Assembly: GCA_947589095.1 (NCBI GenBank)
Contig: CANQBX010000024.1
Location: 1 to 47,409 of the forward strand
Origin: an uncultured Lachnospiraceae bacterium
GTDB taxonomy: Bacteria; Bacillota; Clostridia; Lachnospirales; Lachnospiraceae
DNA length: 47,409 nt
Direction: 5' to 3'
Shown: in pieces, positions 1 through 6,141 of the stretch
How the letters are laid out: every line of letters starts with the position of its first letter
Position numbering within the stretch: position 1 is the stretch's first letter
Made by a program: the position numbers and the translations under genes
Notes under the pieces: model-generated
What the model saw: only the letters and a program-made list of their open reading frames with translations
Databases searched by the model: none
Told to the model about the DNA's origin: nothing

Positions 1-22
1 ATATCCTTTCCTGCAACACTAA

Positions 23-73
23 CGGCAACTTTTTTGCCGGGGTCTTTAGAAGTGGAAGTTAACTTTTCACTTC
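23..73. repeat. Two small hairpins downstream of the deacetylase gene
   Basis: Two inverted repeats follow the stop of the deacetylase gene. CGGCAA (23-28) pairs with TTGCCG (34-39) around a 5-nt loop. GAAGTG (49-54) pairs with CACTTC (68-73), enclosing a further palindromic AAGTT/AACTT core. Neither is followed by a clear T-run on the minus strand, so a terminator role is possible but unproven. Confidence 0.35.
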
Positions 74-85
74 ACTCTTTTTCAT

Positions 86-835
86 TTACTCGATCAGAAG
101 TTCATCTACCGTAACAAATTCATAACCGCTCCGCAAAAGAACGTCGGCAATCTCCAGGGCCGCGTCCACAGATGGCCCATATACGTCGTGAAGAAGAATG
201 ATGCTTCCGTTTTCAACATGCTTTTCCACATACCGGACGATCGACTCCTTATTCTGGCTTTTCCAATCCAGGGGATCCAGATTCCACAGCGCCACCGTCA
301 TCGGGGTTCTTTCCTCCAGCTCCTCGTCCCAGGAGCCGTACGGCGGGCGGATATACGCGGGCGCGGTACCGGTTATCTCTTCGATCTTCCGGTTCGTATA
401 TTCGATCTGCTTTAACGCCTCCTGCGCGTCCTCCGCCGTCAGCTGTATATGATTCTGGCTGTGATTGCCGATCAGATGCCCTTCCTTCTGCATCCGAAGG
501 ACAATATCCTCTTTCCCGTCAATATTCTGCCCGATCAGGAAAAACGACGCGTGAATCCCCCGCTCCTTTAAACCGTCCAGGAGACGCGGCGTATATATCG
601 CATGCGGTCCGTCGTCAAACGTCAGCGCAACCGTGCCCGCGTACGCCGTTTTCTGCGTGTCCGCTGTTTTCTGGGCGTCCGCCGTTTTCTGCACGTCCGC
701 TGTTTTCTGCGCGTTCGTCTCACGGCTCTCCATCCTATACAACCCAGCGCCAAGATCCGCGGTCAGAAGCGCCGCCAGTATACCCCAAAACCAAATCGCC
801 AGGATGCGGCTTCTGTTCCACCTGCGGCTGATCAT
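86..835 (-). CDS. Membrane-anchored polysaccharide deacetylase (NodB domain, CE4)
   Basis: This 249-aa protein is a carbohydrate esterase family 4 deacetylase that should remove N-acetyl groups from peptidoglycan or another extracellular glycan. A hydrophobic N-terminal segment (residues about 10-31) without an obvious cleavage site suggests a membrane anchor with the enzyme outside. The CE4 motifs are all visible: TFDDGP, HSQNH (metal-binding HxxxH), RPPYG, DPLDW and LLHD. Between anchor and catalytic domain (residues 43-66) lie four copies of a six-residue unit, QKTADx, probably a flexible linker. The ATG at 833-835 has a G-rich ribosome-binding site just upstream. The gene is monocistronic by appearance, about 130 bp downstream of the csp gene. 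The exact substrate (peptidoglycan versus chitooligosaccharide) cannot be told from sequence. Confidence 0.9.
   Translation of the reverse strand: MISRRWNRSRILAIWFWGILAALLTADLGAGLYRMESRETNAQKTADVQKTADAQKTADTQKTAYAGTVALTFDDGPHAIYTPRLLDGLKERGIHASFFLIGQNIDGKEDIVLRMQKEGHLIGNHSQNHIQLTAEDAQEALKQIEYTNRKIEEITGTAPAYIRPPYGSWDEELEERTPMTVALWNLDPLDWKSQNKESIVRYVEKHVENGSIILLHDVYGPSVDAALEIADVLLRSGYEFVTVDELLIE
638..709 (-). repeat. Four tandem 18-bp repeats inside the deacetylase gene
   Basis: Four near-identical 18-bp units encode the hexapeptide QKTAD plus one variable residue (V, A, T; last copy QKTAYA). The length is a multiple of three, so copy-number changes would alter linker length without breaking the frame. 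Confidence 0.85.
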
Positions 836-900
836 GGCTACCCCCGACTTGTAATTCCATCATAGTAAATATATGCAGGCGTGAAAAATATAGAACCGCA

Positions 901-937
901 ACGAAAAAGAGGCGTCCCCCACGGAGTTACGCCTCTT
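901..937 (-). terminator. Rho-independent terminator of the csp gene
   Basis: AAGAGGCGT (907-915) pairs with ACGCCTCTT (929-937). On the minus strand the stem runs straight into a T-rich stretch (complement of 904-908). It lies 25 bp beyond the csp stop codon. Confidence 0.8.
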
Positions 938-961
938 CGGAATCACGTTCTGGTATCCGGA

Positions 962-1165
962 TCAGACTGCCTTTACGTTGACCGCCTGCATGCCGCGGTT
1001 GCCCTCGGCCAGGTCGAAGGTAACCTTCTGGCCATCTTCCAGAGTCTTGTAGCCATCGGCTACAATGCCGGAGAAATGCACGAACACTTCCTCGCCGGTC
1101 TCATCGTTGGTGATGAAACCATAACCCTTCGTTGCATTGAACCACTTTACTGTACCCTTGTTCAT
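962..1165 (-). CDS. csp: Cold-shock protein (CspA/CspB family)
   Basis: This 67-aa single cold-shock domain protein is a nucleic-acid chaperone that melts RNA secondary structure. RNP1 (KGYGFI) and RNP2 (VFVHF) are intact, and the length is that of bacterial Csp proteins. The frame is open 17 codons further upstream, but the ATG at 1163-1165 begins the canonical [10 protein letters not shown] start and has AGGAGG nine bases before it, so I use it. The gene has its own promoter (1294-1322), a roughly 120-nt structured leader and its own terminator. It lies where rpoB would be expected, after rplL. Which of several csp paralogues it is cannot be told here. Confidence 0.95.
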   Translation of the reverse strand: MNKGTVKWFNATKGYGFITNDETGEEVFVHFSGIVADGYKTLEDGQKVTFDLAEGNRGMQAVNVKAV

Positions 1166-1210
1166 ACCGGTACACCTCCTATCAAATAGTGCGCATTTCT
1201 CCTGAAAAAA

Positions 1211-1267
1211 ATTCACATATTTTTATAAAGCAGTTGAACGCCAACTGACTTACAAAAATATGTGAAT
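1211..1267 (-). promoter_or_regulatory. Structured 5' leader hairpin of csp
   Basis: A perfect 14-bp inverted repeat (1211-1224 with 1254-1267; arm ATTCACATATTTTT) encloses a second 6-bp stem CAGTTG/CAACTG (1231-1236 with 1242-1247). It lies in the transcribed leader between the csp promoter and the ribosome-binding site. Cold-shock genes commonly carry temperature-responsive leaders; that this one acts so is inference. Confidence 0.6.
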
Positions 1268-1293
1268 CAATAGATCATTCAAAATACATTTTG

Positions 1294-1322
1294 AACATAT
1301 CATAAATTTGGGCTTCTGTCAA
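1294..1322 (-). promoter_or_regulatory. Sigma-A type promoter of csp
   Basis: TTGACA (1317-1322) and TATGTT (1294-1299) are separated by 17 bp. The predicted start near 1287 gives a leader of about 120 nt before the csp start codon. Confidence 0.75.
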
Positions 1323-1490
1323 GCGCATGTTTTCAATTCAAAAATTTCGGAAAATTCGGAAATAACTGCCTTTTCACATGTTATTCATAAGCTGTTCAGA
1401 AGACTCATCGAACCGAGGATGAATTGTGCCGGTGAAATACCATTTGTACAAAAAATATCACCTTGTCGATCCAGAGTTCTATCTCAGAGG

Positions 1491-1525
1491 CAAAAACTCC
1501 CGGAACCAAAAACAGTTCCGGGAGT
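1491..1525 (-). terminator. Terminator after rplL
   Basis: ACTCCCGGAAC (1496-1506) pairs perfectly with GTTCCGGGAGT (1515-1525), followed on the minus strand by TTTTTG. It closes the ribosomal protein transcript 38 bp after the rplL stop. Confidence 0.9.
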
Positions 1526-1562
1526 CCGATCATCTTCCGATATTCATCTGATGCGAAGAGGA

Positions 1563-1940
1563 TTACTTCAAAGTAACCTTCGCTCCCTCGGCCTCCAGCT
1601 TGGTCTTCAGATCCTCGGCCTCTTCCTTGGAAACGCCGGTCTTCACAGCCTTCGGAGCGCTGTCGACTACATCCTTTGCCTCCTTCAGGCCAAGGCCGGT
1701 AGCTTCACGGACAACCTTGATTACCTTAACCTTGTTCGGGCCGACCTCGGTCAGCTCAACATCAAACTCCGTCTTCTCCTCGACTTCCTCTGCCGCCGGG
1801 CCGCCGGCTGCCGCTACGACTACACCCGCAGCTGCGGATACGCCGAACTCTTCCTCACAGGCCTTTACCAGTTCGTTCAGTTCCAGAACAGATAACTCTT
1901 TGATCGCTTCGATAAACTCAGCAGTTGTTAACTTTGCCAT
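1563..1940 (-). CDS. rplL: 50S ribosomal protein L7/L12
   Basis: This 125-aa protein is the multi-copy L7/L12 stalk protein that recruits translational GTPases. The N-terminal dimerisation domain (about 1-35), an Ala/Gly/Val-rich hinge (about 36-52) and the C-terminal domain with [18 protein letters not shown] are all typical. It is the last gene of the block, 152 bp after rplJ, and is followed by a strong terminator. In most Firmicutes rpoB follows; here it does not. Confidence 0.97.
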   Translation of the reverse strand: MAKLTTAEFIEAIKELSVLELNELVKACEEEFGVSAAAGVVVAAAGGPAAEEVEEKTEFDVELTEVGPNKVKVIKVVREATGLGLKEAKDVVDSAPKAVKTGVSKEEAEDLKTKLEAEGAKVTLK

Positions 1941-2014
1941 TTTGATTTCCTCCGTTATTATTTTTAATATGGTTGTTGGATGATTCTTCCGCGCCCGCGG
2001 CGCGTATTAAGGAT

Positions 2015-2080
2015 GTTCGGCTCCCCAGGGGCGCCGAACGGCTGGCTTTCTAACCTCGTAAGCTTTCTGCGAAAGCTTAC
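2015..2080 (-). promoter_or_regulatory. Paired hairpins in the rplJ-rplL intergenic region
   Basis: Two stems lie between rplJ and rplL: GTTCGGC/GCCGAAC (2015-2021 with 2033-2039), and the 10-bp GTAAGCTTTC/GAAAGCTTAC (2058-2067 with 2071-2080) with a 3-nt loop. Neither is followed by a T-run, so RNA processing or tuning of rplL expression relative to rplJ is more likely than termination. This is inference. Confidence 0.5.
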
Positions 2081-2092
2081 CCGCTAAGAAAG

Positions 2093-2596
2093 TCATGCCT
2101 CGGCAGCGGGGGCGCTGTCCTTCTCGGCGATCTGGTTCAGAACGCGGGCCAGATTGCTGATCGGGGACTTCATGCTGCCAAACAGACGGCCCAGCAGAAC
2201 TTCGCGGGACGGAACCGCTGCGATAGCCTGCATGCCCTTGGCGTCATAATAAGCTCCTTCTACGATTCCGCCTTTGATCTCCAGAGCAGGATTCTTCTTG
2301 CCGAACTCGGCCAGGATCCTGGCAGGAGCGGTGGCGTCTGTTTTGGATACCGCCATAGCGGTCGGGCCTTCCAGGATCGGGCCCAGCGCCTCAAACGGCG
2401 TACCCTTAGCCGCGAAACGGATCATGGTGTTCTTGTAGACCTTATACGCGATGCCGGCTTCACGAAGCTGTTTGCGCAGCTGGGTATCCTGCTCCACGGT
2501 CAGTCCGCGATAGTCCACCAGAACCGCAGTCTGAGCGCCGTCTAACGCGCCGGCGATCTCTTCCACGACTGGCTGTTTCAATTCCACTTTTGCCAT
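2093..2596 (-). CDS. rplJ: 50S ribosomal protein L10
   Basis: This 167-aa protein is L10, the base of the L7/L12 stalk. It binds 23S rRNA through its N-terminal domain and L7/L12 dimers through its C-terminal helix. The N-terminal region (VEEIAGALDGAQTAVLVDYR) and the motif YKVYKNTMIRFAAKGT are typical, and the C-terminus ends in a short Ala-rich tail. The ATG has AGGAGG upstream. It is preceded by the autoregulatory L10 leader, so excess L10 (or its complex with L12) should reduce expression of itself and rplL. Confidence 0.97.
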   Translation of the reverse strand: MAKVELKQPVVEEIAGALDGAQTAVLVDYRGLTVEQDTQLRKQLREAGIAYKVYKNTMIRFAAKGTPFEALGPILEGPTAMAVSKTDATAPARILAEFGKKNPALEIKGGIVEGAYYDAKGMQAIAAVPSREVLLGRLFGSMKSPISNLARVLNQIAEKDSAPAAEA

Positions 2597-2699
2597 GAAT
2601 GGTTTACCTCCTTATTATTCTAAGTATTGAGAGGTCGAATACAGCGGTTCCGCCATCGGGCGGTTCCGCTCTGCTGATAACCAGCGTCCGTCTAATAAG

Positions 2700-2822
2700 G
2701 CGTAAAAAACCGCCCCATCCAAAGACAGGGCGGCTCACAACACACACTTGCGTGAAGTATCAGTCCTCGGCAGGCGTATTCAACTTATGCCTTACGGCAC
2801 CTGCTGTCTTCGGCTTTCAATA
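2700..2822 (-). ncRNA. Ribosomal protein L10 leader (autoregulatory RNA)
   Basis: The minus strand carries the conserved core of the Firmicutes L10 leader. GAAGACAGCAGGTGCC (within 2800-2818) and CCTGCCGAGGACTG (2761-2775) flank a variable stem, and a rho-independent terminator follows. The element binds L10 and controls readthrough into rplJ-rplL. It sits between its own promoter (2831-2860) and rplJ. Confidence 0.85.
2703..2735 (-). terminator. Attenuator terminator of the L10 leader
   Basis: The minus strand reads CCGCCC, an 11-nt loop, GGGGCGG and then TTTTTT. It lies just after the L10-binding core and about 107 bp before the rplJ start, as expected for leader-controlled attenuation. 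Confidence 0.85.
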
Positions 2823-2830
2823 CTTTTCAT

Positions 2831-2860
2831 ACTATATCATATCTATATCCGGACTGTCAA
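2831..2860 (-). promoter_or_regulatory. Promoter for the L10 leader-rplJ-rplL unit
   Basis: TTGACA (2855-2860) and TATAGT (2831-2836) are separated by 18 bp. The predicted start near 2824 coincides with the beginning of the L10 leader. rplJL therefore has a promoter separate from rpmG-rplA. Confidence 0.75.
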
Positions 2861-2931
2861 CCGGAAAATGAGACATCCGCTCACTCAGGCCGCGCCGGCC
2901 GCGATTGGCCGGCCGCCGGACCAGGTCCTCA

Positions 2932-3627
2932 TCAGCCCATAAACTTGGCTACGTTCAGTCTGATGCCGGGCCCCATGGTGGTCGTAAGGGTCGCGCTCCG
3001 AATGTACTGGCCCTTGAGTGCGGCAGGTCTCGCCTTCAGGATGGCGTCCATAAGCGACTGGAAGTTGTCCGCCAACTGCTCCTCTGTGAAGGAAGCTTTA
3101 CCCACTGGCACATGGATAATATTCGTCTTGTCAAGACGGTACTCTACTTTACCGGCTTTAATATCATTGACAGCTTTGGTCACGTCCATGGTGACGGTTC
3201 CGGCTTTCGGGTTCGGCATTAAGCCCTTCGGACCGAGGATACGGCCCAGACGGCCGACCACGCCCATCATGTCGGGAGTTGCCACAACAACGTCGAAGTC
3301 AAGCCAGCCTTCCTTCTGGATCTTCGGGATCAGCTCCTCGCCGCCTACATAATCGGCGCCGGCAGCCTGAGCCTCGTCGATCTTGGCGCCCTTGGCGAAC
3401 ACCAGGATACGGACGGTCTTGCCTGTTCCGTGGGGCAGAACAACGGCGCCGCGGACCTGCTGGTCTGCGTGACGTCCGTCACAGCCCGTTCTTAAATGCA
3501 CTTCGACAGTCTCGTCAAATTTAGCAACAGCCGTCTTCTTCACCAGAGCGATAGCCTCAGCAGTATCATACTGCGTCATACGGTCTACCAGCTTCGCAGC
3601 CTCTGCGTATTTCTTTCCTCTTTTCAT
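2932..3627 (-). CDS. rplA: 50S ribosomal protein L1
   Basis: This 231-aa protein forms the mobile L1 stalk that helps release tRNA from the E site, and in many bacteria represses its own operon. The N-terminus ([10 protein letters not shown]), the [22 protein letters not shown] segment and the C-terminal MGPGIRLN motif are standard. The ATG is preceded by AAGGAGG. It follows rplK by 68 bp and is probably the last gene of the first transcript, before the L10 leader promoter. Confidence 0.97.
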   Translation of the reverse strand: MKRGKKYAEAAKLVDRMTQYDTAEAIALVKKTAVAKFDETVEVHLRTGCDGRHADQQVRGAVVLPHGTGKTVRILVFAKGAKIDEAQAAGADYVGGEELIPKIQKEGWLDFDVVVATPDMMGVVGRLGRILGPKGLMPNPKAGTVTMDVTKAVNDIKAGKVEYRLDKTNIIHVPVGKASFTEEQLADNFQSLMDAILKARPAALKGQYIRSATLTTTMGPGIRLNVAKFMG

Positions 3628-3695
3628 ATCTATAAACCTCCTTGTGGTATTGTCGGGGATTGCCCTCCCACGGGTAATTGCACGATTGTTTCCGA

Positions 3696-4121
3696 TCAGT
3701 CAGCTACGGTGATTCCCATGCTTCTCGCGGTTCCCGCGATCATGCTCATGGCTGCTTCCACGCTGGCCGCATTCAGATCCGGCATTTTAAGCTCCGCGAT
3801 CCTGCGGACCTCGTCCTTGGAAATGGTCGCCACTTTGGTCTTGTTGGGCGTACCGGAACCGGACTTGATGTTGCAGGCCTTCTTCAGAAGCACGGCCGCC
3901 GGCGGAGTCTTGGTGATGAAGCTGAAGCTTCTGTCCGCATAGACCGTGATAACGACCGGAATGATCAGATCGCCCTGGTCAGCGGTCCTGGCGTTAAACT
4001 CCTTCGTGAACTGCACGATGTTCACACCATGCTGGCCCAGAGCAGGACCTACGGGCGGAGCAGGCGTCGCCTTGCCGGCCGGAATCTGCAGTTTGATATA
4101 ACCAGTTACTTTCTTTGCCAT
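3696..4121 (-). CDS. rplK: 50S ribosomal protein L11
   Basis: This 141-aa protein is the L11 component of the GTPase-associated centre, needed for Rel activation on stalled ribosomes. The [18 protein letters not shown] start, the [14 protein letters not shown] motif and the C-terminal RNA-binding domain ending GTARSMGI are typical. The frame is open 17 codons further upstream, but the ATG at 4119-4121 has AGGAGG and is the family start. It sits 54 bp after nusG. Confidence 0.97.
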   Translation of the reverse strand: MAKKVTGYIKLQIPAGKATPAPPVGPALGQHGVNIVQFTKEFNARTADQGDLIIPVVITVYADRSFSFITKTPPAAVLLKKACNIKSGSGTPNKTKVATISKDEVRRIAELKMPDLNAASVEAAMSMIAGTARSMGITVAD

Positions 4122-4175
4122 AATCAGGCACCTCCTAAATATTGTGGTAATGTCGGGGGATGTCCCTCCCACTTG

Positions 4176-4691
4176 TTACAGCTTTTTCAATTCTGTGAAT
4201 GCCAGTTCGACCGGAGTCTCACGGCCAAACATCTCGACATTGATCGTCGCGGTCTTCTTGTGCTCATTGATCGCACGGATCGCGCCCACGGTATCTCTCC
4301 AGGCTCCGGAGGTAACCACTACCGTATCTCCGATCTCGAAATCAACCAGAAGCCCCTTCGCCATGAAGCCGAGATTCTCCATCTCGCCCTCGGAAAGCGG
4401 AACCGGCTTGGAGCCCGGTCCGACAAAACCGGTGACTCCGCGGGTATTGCGCACTACATACCATGTATCATCGTTCATGACCATGTGGATGAGCACATAC
4501 CCGGGGAACATCTTCTTGTCAACCGCCTTCTCCACCCCGTTCTTGATCTCCACGACCGACTGCATGGGGACTGAAACTTCCAGGATCTGATCCTGAAGGC
4601 TCCGATTCTCGATGGTCTTCTCAATATCGACCTTTACTTTGTTCTCATAGCCTGAATAGGTATGCACCACATACCAGTTCGCTTCTGCCAT
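4176..4691 (-). CDS. nusG: Transcription termination/antitermination factor NusG
   Basis: This 171-aa protein binds RNA polymerase and modulates pausing, Rho action and coupling to ribosomes. The NGN domain (WYVVHTYSGYE to MFPGYVLI, then WYVVRNTRGVTGFVG) and the C-terminal KOW domain (FEIGDTVVVTSGAW to FGRETPVEL) are intact. A GTG three codons upstream (4700) is possible, but AAAGG lies 8 bases before the ATG at 4691, so the shorter form is preferred. It is 20 bp after secE. Confidence 0.96.
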   Translation of the reverse strand: MAEANWYVVHTYSGYENKVKVDIEKTIENRSLQDQILEVSVPMQSVVEIKNGVEKAVDKKMFPGYVLIHMVMNDDTWYVVRNTRGVTGFVGPGSKPVPLSEGEMENLGFMAKGLLVDFEIGDTVVVTSGAWRDTVGAIRAINEHKKTATINVEMFGRETPVELAFTELKKL

Positions 4692-4711
4692 ATGACTCAC
4701 CTTTGCCTAAC

Positions 4712-4915
4712 TTATAAAATGAAACTGAGGCCAAACTTAATGGCAAGGTCCAGGATCGCAATGATCAGACCCAGGGCAACAGAGCATGCCAGCACAGCCG
4801 CCGTTTCCTTACCAACAGTTTCCCGATCCGGCCAGACAATCTTATTGAACTCGCTCTTCACGCCTTTGAAAAAGCTCTTTTTCTGCGTCTTGTCGCTGCT
4901 TGCTGTTTTCTCCAT
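4712..4915 (-). CDS. secE: Preprotein translocase subunit SecE
   Basis: This 67-aa single-span protein is the clamp subunit of the SecYEG channel. It has the short Gram-positive form: a charged N-terminus, the conserved FFKGVKSEFNKIVWPDRE amphipathic segment, then one transmembrane helix (about residues 36-65). A GTG three codons upstream lies almost on top of the ribosome-binding site (AAAGGA), so the ATG at 4915 with about 10-nt spacing is chosen. It lies between rpmG and nusG, the common Firmicutes order. Confidence 0.95.
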   Translation of the reverse strand: MEKTASSDKTQKKSFFKGVKSEFNKIVWPDRETVGKETAAVLACSVALGLIIAILDLAIKFGLSFIL

Positions 4916-4942
4916 GATCTTCACGTCCTTTACTCAAAATGA

Positions 4943-5092
4943 TTACTTCGTCTCTTTGTGCAAAGTATGTGTCTTGCAGAATCTGCAATACTTCTTGGTC
5001 TCCATCCGGTCCGGATGAGCCTTCTTGTCCTTCGTCATGTTGTAGTTGCGTTGCTTACATTCCGTACATGCCAGTGTGATCCTTGTGCGCAC
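4943..5092 (-). CDS. rpmG: 50S ribosomal protein L33 (zinc-ribbon form)
   Basis: This 49-aa L33 keeps both CxxC pairs (CTEC and CRFC), so it is the zinc-binding C+ form. The start is GTG at 5090-5092: GGAGG lies eight bases upstream and the product begins (V)[16 protein letters not shown], as L33 should. The upstream in-frame codons are not family sequence. It is the first gene of the transcript driven by the promoter at 5199-5227. Confidence 0.93.
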   Translation of the reverse strand: MRTRITLACTECKQRNYNMTKDKKAHPDRMETKKYCRFCKTHTLHKETK

Positions 5093-5198
5093 GACTTCCA
5101 CCTCCAATTTCTCGTAGTCTGCATACCGGTCCTTTCTCCGCATACTAACCGCAAAATTAGTGCAAAAAAAAGACCTTCTTTCTTCCATTCGCTTACTC

Positions 5199-5227
5199 AC
5201 TATAACATAGATTGGAAGCCGCGTCAA
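5199..5227 (-). promoter_or_regulatory. Promoter of the rpmG-secE-nusG-rplK-rplA transcript
   Basis: TTGACG (5222-5227) and TATAGT (5199-5204) are spaced 17 bp apart, with TG before the -10 (extended -10). The leader to rpmG is about 100 nt. Confidence 0.8.
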
Positions 5228-5317
5228 TCATTTTTTGCGGAAATCCGAAGGAATTCCCGAAAATAAAGCCGGAAAATGCGGCCTTGCAGGCGCCGCGGCA
5301 GGAAGGCCGCAGCGCTT

Positions 5318-6076
5318 TCACGCGCCGCGCCCGACGCAGACCGTCAGTCCGTAGACATTCCGCACGCCCATGCCGGTAAGGATCCGGGCACACGCTTCCA
5401 GCGTACTTCCGGTCGTATAGATATCGTCCACCAGCACCACCGTCCGCGTTCCCTCCGGAAGCGTGCCCGCCGCGAACGCCTGCTGCAGGTTGTGAAGACG
5501 CTCGGCCGGATTCAGTTCCTTCTGGGGCCGCGTCTTCTTCGTACGCTTAAGCGCCGCAGGGCAGACCGGTATCCCAAGCTCCGCGCCGACCCGTTCAGCC
5601 AGAAGCTCCGCCTGGTTATAGCCGCGGCTGCGCATGCGGGAGGAATGGATCGGCACCGGGACCAGGATATCCGGCCGCAGCCGCAGGATCTGCCTTCCGT
5701 AGCGCCGGCAGATGGCTTTGGCGTAGAAATCCAGATACTCCCTTTTGTTCTTATATTTAATGGCCGCCATGGACGTCCGCGCGGCGTCATTGTAGTTCAG
5801 CAGGGCGAAATTGCGCTTAAAGCTCTTGGGATGGCGCATACAGTCGGCGCAGCGCTCAGCCGTACCGCCGCCCTCCAGATGTTTGCCGCAGATCATACAG
5901 ACCGGCTGGCGGACAGGCGACAGCTTCTGTAGGCATTCCGGGCAGATCAGCTCCCCGCGGGGCAGCACAATACCGCCGCAGACCGGGCAGCGGCGCGGAA
6001 AAATAAGACTTATGATCGCTTCCCTCCGGCCGGCACGGCCGGCCGCTTCTTCTGTATTCTCCTCCGGCAGTTTCAT
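5318..6076 (-). CDS. comF: ComF family phosphoribosyltransferase-like protein
   Basis: This 252-aa protein is of the ComF type, which takes part in uptake or processing of single-stranded DNA during natural transformation. Eight cysteines in four CxxC pairs (30/33, 45/48, 60/63, 76/79) form an N-terminal double zinc finger. The C-terminal half is a type I PRTase fold with the PRPP-loop motif VVLVDDIYTTGSTLEA. It lies 65 bp downstream of recD2 on the same strand, so the two may be co-transcribed. The nucleotide or phosphoribosyl substrate, if any, is not known for the family. Confidence 0.92.
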   Translation of the reverse strand: MKLPEENTEEAAGRAGRREAIISLIFPRRCPVCGGIVLPRGELICPECLQKLSPVRQPVCMICGKHLEGGGTAERCADCMRHPKSFKRNFALLNYNDAARTSMAAIKYKNKREYLDFYAKAICRRYGRQILRLRPDILVPVPIHSSRMRSRGYNQAELLAERVGAELGIPVCPAALKRTKKTRPQKELNPAERLHNLQQAFAAGTLPEGTRTVVLVDDIYTTGSTLEACARILTGMGVRNVYGLTVCVGRGA

Positions 6077-6141
6077 TCCATACTCCCCCCGTTTCCGTCG
6101 GCCGGCGCCGCGGCTCTGCGCGGTTTACGGCCGTCCGCTGC

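Noticed and set aside
1400-1430. A GGTTCGA-like sequence suggesting a tRNA T-loop
   Set aside because: No acceptor stem, anticodon arm or CCA end could be built around it. No tRNA gene was found in the window.
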